NCBI GenBank assembly: GCA_002359495.1
Contig: DENB01000049.1
Coordinates: 1 to 5,500, forward strand
Direction of reading: 5' to 3'
Source: Enterobacteriaceae bacterium UBA2655
GTDB taxonomy: Bacteria; Pseudomonadota; Gammaproteobacteria; Enterobacterales; Enterobacteriaceae
DNA length: 5,500 nucleotides
The stretch's first letter is position 1; the number at the start of each line of letters is the position of its first letter. Under the pieces are notes generated by a model. It saw nothing but the letters and a program-made list of their open reading frames with translations, was not told where the DNA came from and did not search any database. Shown piece after piece: positions 1-4,904 of this stretch. Made by a program: the position numbers and the translations under genes.

Positions 1-202
1 TTGCCGCCTCATCGGCCGGCAAGGCGCGGCTGTCGGTGCTGATGACCCAGACGTCCGCCGCGTCCGGCTCAACGGGCGCGTCGCTGTCAAACAGCACATG
101 CACCCGGGCGCCGGCCTGCGCCAGACCGCTGCCGGCATCGTTGGCGCCGGTAAAGTCGTCGGCGATCGCCAGGACGGGGGTTGCCCATTGCCGCTCTCTC
201 AT
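1..202 (-). CDS. DUF1537 (four-carbon acid sugar) kinase family protein, N-terminal fragment
   Basis: Only the first 67 codons are in the window; the gene runs off the left edge. The protein begins MRERQWATPVLAIADDFTGA and continues into NDAG, the nucleating ADD-x-TG-x-xDxG motif (residues 13-24) of the DUF1537 N-terminal domain. A second family signature, STDSRALPADEA, lies near residues 53-66. Characterised members are ATP-dependent cytosolic kinases of acid sugars such as D-threonate, D-erythronate and L-threonate (DtnK/OtnK types), often paired with PdxA2-like or aldolase partners. The substrate cannot be assigned from this fragment. The start is ATG at 202-200, supported by AGGAG at 212-208 with a 5-base spacer. 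The gene is divergent from the dehydrogenase at 392, shares its control region and probably belongs to the same regulon. Family assignment is firm; specificity is unknown. Confidence 0.88.
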   Translation of the reverse strand, partial: MRERQWATPVLAIADDFTGANDAGSGLAQAGARVHVLFDSDAPVEPDAADVWVISTDSRALPADEAA

Positions 203-230
203 CTTCTCTCCTGTTCCGGCCGTTTGCCGC

Positions 231-243
231 TGAGATGATTATA
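231..243 (-). promoter_or_regulatory. -10 element and predicted start site of the kinase promoter
   Basis: Read on the minus strand, positions 243-238 are a perfect TATAAT. The predicted start is an A at about 231, giving a leader of about 29 bases before the kinase ATG at 202. No good -35 hexamer sits 16-18 bases upstream (the 17-base spacing gives ACATAT). That fits an activator-dependent promoter, and the CRP-like site is centred 40.5 bases upstream of the predicted start. A second TATAAT on the same strand (263-258) comes from the direct repeat and overlaps the edge of the CRP site. Confidence 0.5.
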
Positions 244-260
244 TTCAATCACGGTTGATT
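236..260. promoter_or_regulatory. candidate operator: repeated TGATT/AATCA half-sites
   Basis: TGATT occurs at 236-240 and 256-260, and its complement AATCA at 247-251. This gives one TGATT-N6-AATCA palindrome (236-251) and one AATCA-N4-TGATT palindrome (247-260). The longer unit TGATTATAT is directly repeated at 236-244 and 256-264, exactly 20 bases apart, about two helical turns. The block covers the kinase -10 element and touches the edge of the CRP site, where a repressor could control the kinase and possibly both promoters. The repeats are seen directly; operator function and regulator family are inferred. AT-rich promoter DNA can produce such repeats by chance. Confidence 0.35.
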
Positions 261-282
261 ATATGTGAGCAAGATCAAATTA
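261..282. promoter_or_regulatory. CRP (cAMP receptor protein) binding site
   Basis: The core is TGTGA (264-268), a 6-base spacer, then TCAAA (275-279), against the CRP consensus TGTGA-N6-TCACA. Against the 22-base extended consensus I count 17 matches, including flanking AT positions. The centre is 271.5. It lies 41.5 bases upstream of the start predicted for the operon promoter (about 313) and 40.5 bases upstream of that predicted for the kinase promoter (about 231). Both are class II activation geometry. CRP control would be typical for alternative carbon-source catabolism. The motif is seen; function is inferred. Confidence 0.7.
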
Positions 283-300
283 ATTGAAATCTGAATGTTT

Positions 301-306
301 TATAAC
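301..306 (+). promoter_or_regulatory. -10 element of the catabolic operon promoter
   Basis: TATAAC matches the -10 consensus at 5 of 6 positions. The start would be at about 313-314, leaving a leader of about 79 bases to the first gene. At the matching -35 position (278-283) there is only AATTAA, far from TTGACA. The CRP site is centred exactly 41.5 bases upstream of position 313, where CRP substitutes for -35 contacts in class II promoters. The joint fit of site and spacing is the main support. Confidence 0.55.
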
Positions 307-321
307 TTCTCCCACAGTAAG

Positions 322-384
322 TGATACATGCCGCACTGGTATGAGCAAAACCAATCAGGCGAGACGACCTCGCAGGAGAAAGGG
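322..384 (+). promoter_or_regulatory. leader of the operon: weak dyads, small hairpin and ribosome binding site
   Basis: The transcribed leader holds three weak symmetric elements and the RBS. An imperfect dyad at 322-344 has ATAC/GTAT arms (324-327 and 339-342). TGGT (337-340) is matched by ACCA (350-353). GCGAG (359-363) pairs with CTCGC (369-373) in a five-base-pair, five-base-loop stem ending next to the RBS. AGGAG (374-378) followed by AGGG (381-384) precedes the ATG at 392. This RBS decides the start: in-frame codons at 284 (TTG) and 341 (ATG) have no comparable RBS, and the one at 284 lies upstream of the predicted transcript start. Confidence 0.4.
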
Positions 385-391
385 TAACGAG

Positions 392-1540
392 ATGAATATC
401 AACAGCACGGTGCTCAGTGGTTATCAGGCGCTTAATGACGTGAGCTATCTTCTTCAGGGCACGCAGAAAGCGCTGCTGGTCACCGACAAAAACATTGAGG
501 CCATTCCCGCCGTTCAGACGCTGATCCGCCAATTGCGCGGCCAGATCACCACGCTGCATCTGGTGAACAGCGTTCCGCCGGAGCCGAGCCAGCATGATGT
601 GGCGGCGATTGTCGCGGCGCTGCCGACCCGCGATATCGATATGGTGATCGGCGTGGGCGGCGGCAGCGTACTGGACGTCGCCAAGCTGCTTTCAGTGCTC
701 TGCGTGGCGGGCGCGCCGACGCTGGAGGCGCTGCTGGCCGGTGAGAAACCGCAGACGCGCACCGCCTCTTTACTGATCCCTACCACGGCGGGCACCGGCT
801 CGGAAGCGACGCCGAACGCGATCCTGGCGATCCCGGAGAAAGAGACCAAGGTCGGCATCATTAGCCCGGTCATGCTGCCGGACTATGTGGCGCTGGCGCC
901 GGAGCTGACCACCAGCATGCCGGCGCATATCGCCTCGTCAACCGGCATCGACGCCCTGTGCCACCTGATCGAATGTTTTACCGCGACCGTCGCCAACCCG
1001 GTCAGCGATAACTACGCCCTGATCGGCATGAAAAAGCTGTTCGCCAGCCTGGAGACCGCAGTCGCCGAGCCGGGCAACCTGCAGGCGCGTCTCGATATGC
1101 TCTGGGCCTCTTACTACGGCGGCGCGGCCATCGCCCATGCGGGCACTCATCTGGTGCACGCCATGTCCTACCCGCTCGGCGGCAAATATCACATTCCGCA
1201 CGGCGTGGCAAACGCCATTCTGCTGGCGCCCTGCATGCGCTTCGTGCGTCCGGCGGCGGTGGCGAAGTTCGCTCAGGCCTATGACCTGCTGCCGGACGCC
1301 GACGCGTCGCTGGACGACGAAGCCAAATCGCACGCGCTGGTGGCCTGGTTCGCGGCGCTGGTGAAGCGTCTCAGGCTGCCGGCCAGCCTGGATGAGCTGG
1401 GCATCGGCCCGGATCACCTGCCCTATCTGGTGGAGGCGGCACTGGAGGTGCAGCGCCTGATGAAGAATGTCCCTGCGCCCGTCAGCGCCGATGACGTTCG
1501 CGATGTCTACCTGACTCTGTTTCCAACCCTGAATCAATAA
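392..1540 (+). CDS. iron-containing (group III) alcohol dehydrogenase
   Basis: The 382-residue protein has the usual Fe-ADH length and is a cytosolic NAD(P)-dependent oxidoreductase interconverting an alcohol and an aldehyde or ketone. The N-terminal nucleotide-binding domain shows VTDK (30-33, with Asp32 where FucO has its NAD-favouring Asp39), GGGS (89-92) and TTAGTGSE (131-138). The helical C-terminal domain supplies the metal ligands Asp187, His191, His256 and His270, with the same spacing as Asp194/His198/His263/His277 of FucO. The second histidine of the usual HxMxHPLG segment is Tyr260 here, an active-site variation. It is the first gene of the operon, with only 16 bases between its stop and the next start, implying co-transcription. 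In context it may reduce an aldehyde released by the aldolase next door, or oxidise the incoming compound. It is not close enough to FucO, GldA or YqhD types to name; maleylacetate-reductase-like activity is less likely. Confidence 0.88.
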   Translation: MNINSTVLSGYQALNDVSYLLQGTQKALLVTDKNIEAIPAVQTLIRQLRGQITTLHLVNSVPPEPSQHDVAAIVAALPTRDIDMVIGVGGGSVLDVAKLLSVLCVAGAPTLEALLAGEKPQTRTASLLIPTTAGTGSEATPNAILAIPEKETKVGIISPVMLPDYVALAPELTTSMPAHIASSTGIDALCHLIECFTATVANPVSDNYALIGMKKLFASLETAVAEPGNLQARLDMLWASYYGGAAIAHAGTHLVHAMSYPLGGKYHIPHGVANAILLAPCMRFVRPAAVAKFAQAYDLLPDADASLDDEAKSHALVAWFAALVKRLRLPASLDELGIGPDHLPYLVEAALEVQRLMKNVPAPVSADDVRDVYLTLFPTLNQ

Positions 1541-1556
1541 GGTTTGCGAGGAAAAA

Positions 1557-2441
1557 ATGACTAAAAAAATTAACGGCGTTCTGACCGCCATCGTGACCGC
1601 CTTCGATCGCGACGGCGCCTTTAATCCGGCGGCCCAGCGCGCCCAGGTGAAGCGTCAGCTCGACGCCGGCAACGGTATTTTTTGCGGCGGCACCAACGGC
1701 GAATTTTTCGTGCTCAACGAGCAGGAGAAGCTGGCGGTCACCGAAACCTGTGTGGATGAAGTAAACGGCCGCGCGCCGGTGGTGGCGCACGTGGGCGAGA
1801 TCTCCACGCGTGAAACCATCCGCCTCGGCAAACAGGCGGCGAAACTGGGCGTCGATGCGCTGTCAGTGATTACCCCCTGGTTCGTGCCGCTGAAGCAGGA
1901 CGAACTGATTTATCACTACCAGACCGTCGCCGACGCTCTCGAGGTGCCGCTGTTTCTCTATAACATCCCGGCGCGCACCGGCAATACCCTGCAGCCGGAA
2001 ACGGTGCGCACGCTGGCTTCGCTTCCCAACATTATCGGCATCAAAGACAGCGCAGGCAGCTACGAGAGCCTGAGCGGCTTCCTGAAGGCGGGCGAAGGCA
2101 TCGACAACTTCGACGTGCTGAACGGTCCCGACTCACTGATTCATCAGGGCTTCGTCGATGGCTGTTCGGCCTGTATTTCCGGACTCGCCAACGTAGCGCC
2201 CGAGGCGATCAACGCCATCTGGACGCGTTTCCAGGCGGGCGATATCGCCGGTTCCCGCGAGGCGCAGGAGAACGTGACCGGCCTGCGCACCGATCTCTAC
2301 AGCGTCGCCTTCTCCCCCGCCGCAGTGAAAAAAGCGCTGGCGCTGCTGGGGCAGGATGTAGGCGAAAGCCGCTACGCGGTGCGGTTCAGCGCCGATGACG
2401 AACAGAAAATTCGTCAGATTGTAAATCAGTACCTGCAGTAA
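1557..2441 (+). CDS. DapA/DHDPS-superfamily class I aldolase or lyase
   Basis: The 294-residue protein has the standard single-domain TIM-barrel length of the dihydrodipicolinate synthase / N-acetylneuraminate lyase superfamily. The Schiff-base lysine is Lys163 in GIKDSAG (161-167), the catalytic tyrosine is Tyr135 in YNIPARTG (135-142), and the carboxylate-binding loop is GGTNGEF (44-50). Members bind pyruvate or a 2-oxo acid as an imine and catalyse aldol cleavage, condensation or dehydration. In the loop, Asn47 replaces the second Thr of the GTTGE motif of true DHDPS, and the gene sits in a catabolic operon. I therefore infer a sugar-acid 2-oxo-3-deoxy aldolase (YagE/YjhH-like role) or a related lyase, not lysine biosynthesis. 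The start is fixed by GAGGA at 1548-1552, four bases before the ATG. A role as a 5-dehydro-4-deoxyglucarate dehydratase is an alternative. Superfamily is firm; substrate is unknown. Confidence 0.88.
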   Translation: MTKKINGVLTAIVTAFDRDGAFNPAAQRAQVKRQLDAGNGIFCGGTNGEFFVLNEQEKLAVTETCVDEVNGRAPVVAHVGEISTRETIRLGKQAAKLGVDALSVITPWFVPLKQDELIYHYQTVADALEVPLFLYNIPARTGNTLQPETVRTLASLPNIIGIKDSAGSYESLSGFLKAGEGIDNFDVLNGPDSLIHQGFVDGCSACISGLANVAPEAINAIWTRFQAGDIAGSREAQENVTGLRTDLYSVAFSPAAVKKALALLGQDVGESRYAVRFSADDEQKIRQIVNQYLQ

Positions 2442-2449
2442 TGGCCGTC

Positions 2450-2469
2450 AGAGCGGCGGCGGCTGCTCT
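2450..2469 (+). other. intra-operon hairpin between aldolase and hydroxyacid dehydrogenase genes
   Basis: In the 59-base gap, AGAGCGGC (2450-2457) pairs with GCTGCTCT (2462-2469) in an eight-base-pair stem with one G-U pair and a GGCG loop. It starts eight bases after the upstream stop codon. No T-run follows, so it is not a classical terminator. A role in mRNA end protection, processing or modest polarity is possible but inferred. Confidence 0.35.
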
Positions 2470-2500
2470 TGCCTGTTAACGTCAAACACCGGGAAGCCTT

Positions 2501-3454
2501 ATGAAAGTGATTTGCACCTCGCCGTCCTTCGCCAAATACGATGCGACGCCGATCGAGACCCTGAAACAGAACGGCTTTGAGCTGATTACGCTGCCTGCCG
2601 ATGCGCCGCTCGACGCGCTGGAACCGCATCTGGCGGAGACCGTCGCGCTGATCGTAGCCTTTACCGAGGTCAACGAGACGCTGCTGGCGAAAGCGCCCAA
2701 TTTGAAGATCGTCTGCAAGCACGGCGTCGGCGTCGACAATATCGACCTTGAGGCGACGCGCGCCCGCGACATTTACGTCACCAACGTCCCGGACGCCAAT
2801 AAACATGCGGTCGCCGACTTCGCCTTCGCGCTGATCCTCAACAGCGCCCGCCAGGTGACGCAGGCCGCCGTCGAGACCCGTGCCGGACGCTGGCCGCGTA
2901 TCTTCGCTACCGACGTCTACGGCAAAACACTGGGCATTATCGGCCTGGGCAATATCGGCAAGCAGGTGGCGCTGCGCGCGAAAGGCTTCAACATGCGGGT
3001 GATCGCTTTCGATTTTTACCCGGATGAGAAATTCGCCGCTGAGCACGGCGTTGAGTTCGTCAGCCTGGATCAACTTACCGAGGCGAGCGACTTTATTACC
3101 CTGCATACCCCGCTGACGGATGAGACCCGCAACCTGTTCGACGGCGCGCGCATTCAGCGCATGAAGAAGAGCGCCTTCTTAATCAACGTGTCGCGCGGCG
3201 GCGTGGTGAACGAACAGGATCTGTTCCATGCGCTGCAGGATAACGTCATCGCCGGCGCGGCGGCGGATGTGTTCGAACAGGAGCCGCTAGAGACGCATCC
3301 GCTCTTTACGCTGCCGAGTTTTATTCCTACTTCGCACATCGCCGGTTATACCGACGGCGCGATCAGCGCCATCGGCGAACGCTGCGTTGCGCAGATTGTG
3401 CAGTGCGTTAAACAGGGCGAGCGCCCGCTGAACGTTATGAACGGGCTGGCGTAA
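2501..3454 (+). CDS. D-isomer-specific 2-hydroxyacid dehydrogenase (NAD-dependent)
   Basis: The 317-residue protein has the two-domain D-2-hydroxyacid dehydrogenase fold. The substrate-domain segment GVGVDNID lies at 75-82. The Rossmann motif is GLGNIG (148-153), with Asp171 in AFDFYPD after the second strand, which favours NAD(H) over NADP(H). The catalytic triad is Arg232 (NVSRGG), Glu261 (DVFEQEP) and His279 (TSHIAG). Such enzymes interconvert 2-hydroxy and 2-oxo acids in the cytosol. It resembles the phosphoglycerate-dehydrogenase branch but lacks the C-terminal ACT domain of SerA (about 410 residues), so serine biosynthesis is unlikely. In this operon it could reduce glyoxylate, hydroxypyruvate or a related 2-oxo acid, or oxidise the imported acid. 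The start ATG has a modest GGGAAG at 2491-2496. The gap from the previous gene is 59 bases, compatible with the same transcript. Family is firm; substrate is open. Confidence 0.88.
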   Translation: MKVICTSPSFAKYDATPIETLKQNGFELITLPADAPLDALEPHLAETVALIVAFTEVNETLLAKAPNLKIVCKHGVGVDNIDLEATRARDIYVTNVPDANKHAVADFAFALILNSARQVTQAAVETRAGRWPRIFATDVYGKTLGIIGLGNIGKQVALRAKGFNMRVIAFDFYPDEKFAAEHGVEFVSLDQLTEASDFITLHTPLTDETRNLFDGARIQRMKKSAFLINVSRGGVVNEQDLFHALQDNVIAGAAADVFEQEPLETHPLFTLPSFIPTSHIAGYTDGAISAIGERCVAQIVQCVKQGERPLNVMNGLA

Positions 3455-3484
3455 GCGCCGCCCTGGTATGTCATCGAACTTTCG

Positions 3485-3489
3485 GGTGA
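3485..3489 (+). promoter_or_regulatory. ribosome binding site that decides the first transporter's start
   Basis: GGTGA lies eight bases before ATG 3498 and matches the 3' part of the ideal AGGAGGTGA. The in-frame ATG at 3468 is preceded by GCCGCCCTGGT, with no recognisable Shine-Dalgarno sequence, and would add ten residues (MSSNFRVIII) before the polar start typical of this transporter family. The shorter form is preferred. Confidence 0.6.
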
Positions 3490-3497
3490 TTATTATT

Positions 3498-4817
3498 ATG
3501 AACAACACCTTGAGCGCGACCCGCATTCGCTGGTGGATTGCCGGCCTGATGTGGCTGGCCATCGCCATTAACTATATTGACCGTACCGTACTCTCTGCCG
3601 CCGCGCCGCACCTGATTCAGGAGCTGGAGATCAACCCGGAAATGATGGGCTTTATCATGGCCGCCTTCTTCTGGTCCTATGCGCTGCTGCAAATCCCGGC
3701 GGGCTGGTTCGCCGACCGCTTCGGTCAGAAGAAAGGCTTAGGCATCGCCGTAGGCTGGTGGTCTATCGCGACCATGGCGATGGGGCTGGCGACCGGCTTT
3801 AAATCCCTGCTGGCGCTGCGCCTGGCGTTAGGCGTGGGCGAAGCGGCGGCCTATCCCAGCAACGCCGGCATCACTGCGCGCTGGTTCCCCGACCGCGAGC
3901 GCGCCACCGTCTCCGGCCTGTTTGACAGCGCCTCGAAGTTCGGCGGCGCGGTGGCGATGCCGCTAATCGTCTGGATGATCGCCATGTTTGACTGGCGCAT
4001 CACCTTTCTGGCGATCGGCGCCATCGGCCTGTTTTGGGTGATCGCCTGGTATTTTATCTATGCCGAAAACCCGGAAGATCATAAGAAGATCGCCGCCAGC
4101 GAAGTCAGCCTGATCCGCGACGGCCAGGCGCAGAAGCATGGCGATAAGTCGGTGCGTCCGATGAAGTGGTACAAGCTGCTGCGCTACCGCAATATCTGGG
4201 CGATGTGCATCGGTTTCTTCACCATCAACTACACCTCCTACTTCTTCATCACCTGGCTGCCGACCTACCTGGTGAAAGATAAGGGCATGGATTTCCTGAA
4301 AATGGGCATGGTGGCCGCGCTGCCGCTGATTTGCGGCATGGTGATCGAAGTGATCGCCGGCTGGGCGTCGGATCGCATGGTGCATAGGAAAGTGCTTTCG
4401 CTGACCGCCACGCGCAAACTTTTTCTCACCATCGGCCTGTTGATGGCGCTCTGTATCGGCTTCGCCCCCTTTACGGAATCGGTGTTCATGACGGTGCTGC
4501 TGCTCTGCATCGCGAAGTCTGGCACCACCGTCGCGGCCTCTCAGGTCTGGGCGTTGCCGGGCGACGTGGCGCCGAAAAACAGCGTCTCCATCGTCGCGGG
4601 CCTGCAAAATACCGTTTCCAATATGGGCGGCGCGGTCGGCCCGATCATTACCGGCGCCATCGTCGGCGCGACCGGCCACTTTACCTGGGCGCTGGTTTTC
4701 TCCGCCGTGCTGGTGGTGATCGGCATTCTTAACTACCTGTTCCTGATGGGCAACGTCGAGCCGATCGTGGAAGAGGATGCGGCGACGGCGCACTCCGCCG
4801 TGGCAAGCCGCGCCTGA
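3498..4817 (+). CDS. MFS transporter, anion:cation symporter family (sugar-acid permease, DgoT/GudP-like)
   Basis: With the start at 3498 this is a 439-residue inner-membrane protein with a 12-helix pattern. Rough helices are 12-28, 50-70, 80-98, 102-120, 142-163 and 168-188, a polar central loop at about 189-231, then 232-254, 268-288, 306-323, 328-348, 362-390 and 395-417. Family marks are NYIDR (25-29), GWFADRFG (69-76, MFS motif A), Arg108 with Glu115 in RLALGVGEAAAYP (108-120), and RWFPDRER (128-135). Asp28-Arg29 and Glu115 correspond to the proton/substrate-coupling acidic residues known in DgoT. The family takes up organic anions such as galactonate, glucarate and galactarate with protons. 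Lying 43 bases after the dehydrogenase gene, it is probably the uptake system of this operon. The C-terminal tail (about 419-439) is acidic, then Ala/Ser-rich. The first gap-free 177 residues are about 40% identical to the next transporter by my hand count. The substrate is unknown. Confidence 0.87.
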   Translation: MNNTLSATRIRWWIAGLMWLAIAINYIDRTVLSAAAPHLIQELEINPEMMGFIMAAFFWSYALLQIPAGWFADRFGQKKGLGIAVGWWSIATMAMGLATGFKSLLALRLALGVGEAAAYPSNAGITARWFPDRERATVSGLFDSASKFGGAVAMPLIVWMIAMFDWRITFLAIGAIGLFWVIAWYFIYAENPEDHKKIAASEVSLIRDGQAQKHGDKSVRPMKWYKLLRYRNIWAMCIGFFTINYTSYFFITWLPTYLVKDKGMDFLKMGMVAALPLICGMVIEVIAGWASDRMVHRKVLSLTATRKLFLTIGLLMALCIGFAPFTESVFMTVLLLCIAKSGTTVAASQVWALPGDVAPKNSVSIVAGLQNTVSNMGGAVGPIITGAIVGATGHFTWALVFSAVLVVIGILNYLFLMGNVEPIVEEDAATAHSAVASRA

Positions 4818-4828
4818 CGCTGTTCCCG

Positions 4829-4864
4829 ACGCCGTAGCGGCTGCCGCCGTGACGGCGTTTTCTT
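4829..4864 (+). terminator. Rho-independent-like terminator between the two transporter genes
   Basis: ACGCCGT (4829-4835) is exactly complementary to ACGGCGT (4852-4858). The last bases of that arm run into TTTTCTT (4858-4864). The 16-base loop holds a nested GCGG-CTG-CCGC stem (4837-4847). A competing shorter hairpin, CGCCG-TGA-CGGCG (4845-4857), abuts the T-run directly. Either form gives a GC-rich stem followed by a mostly U tract. The T-run is interrupted by one C, so termination may be partial and the downstream transporter may receive read-through. Confidence 0.6.
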
Positions 4865-4894
4865 ACCTCACCCTGACCCATAACAACATAAATT

Positions 4895-4899
4895 GGAGG
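4895..4899 (+). promoter_or_regulatory. ribosome binding site of the second transporter
   Basis: A strong GGAGG lies two bases before ATG 4902 and five bases before ATG 4905; both ATGs are in the same frame. The five-base spacing is more usable, so 4905 is chosen. The alternative adds only one Met. No convincing -35/-10 pair is visible between the terminator and this site: CATAAC (4879-4884) and CATAAA (4887-4892) lack a matching -35. Confidence 0.65.
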
Positions 4900-4904
4900 C
4901 GATG

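Noticed and set aside
36..233. Plus-strand small open frame at the left edge
   Set aside because: It lies opposite the kinase fragment, which has a strong family motif and an RBS. The product is low-complexity Ala/Ser/Pro sequence.
284..391. 36-residue N-terminal extension of the Fe-ADH
   Set aside because: It would start at TTG upstream of the predicted transcript start and reads through the -10 region. The extension is Arg-rich and unlike Fe-ADH N-termini; the start at 392 has the good RBS and gives the family length.
938..1591. Long minus-strand open frame opposite the Fe-ADH gene
   Set aside because: Its translation is Arg/His/Gln-rich with no recognisable motif. It lies opposite a gene with intact catalytic motifs and is explained by GC-rich codon bias.
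1557..2441. Assignment as dapA (lysine biosynthesis)
   Set aside because: The GTTGES loop is altered and the gene is embedded between catabolic dehydrogenases with a permease and CRP control. The superfamily is certain, but the lysine role is not supported.
2426..3106. Minus-strand open frame of 226 codons opposite the hydroxyacid dehydrogenase
   Set aside because: It is antisense to a gene with clear Rossmann and catalytic motifs. I see no family signature in the product, which is typical mirror-frame composition.
2501..3454. Assignment as serA or pdxB
   Set aside because: At 317 residues it lacks the ACT domain of SerA and the C-terminal extension of PdxB. Context also points to catabolism.
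3963..4793. Minus-strand open frame of 276 codons opposite the first transporter
   Set aside because: The product is extremely His/Arg/Asp/Gln-rich, as expected from reading hydrophobic MFS codons in reverse. No domain is recognisable.
4879..4892. Possible promoter for the second transporter (CATAAC / CATAAA)
   Set aside because: No -35-like hexamer sits 16-18 bases upstream of either and no activator site is visible, so support is too weak.
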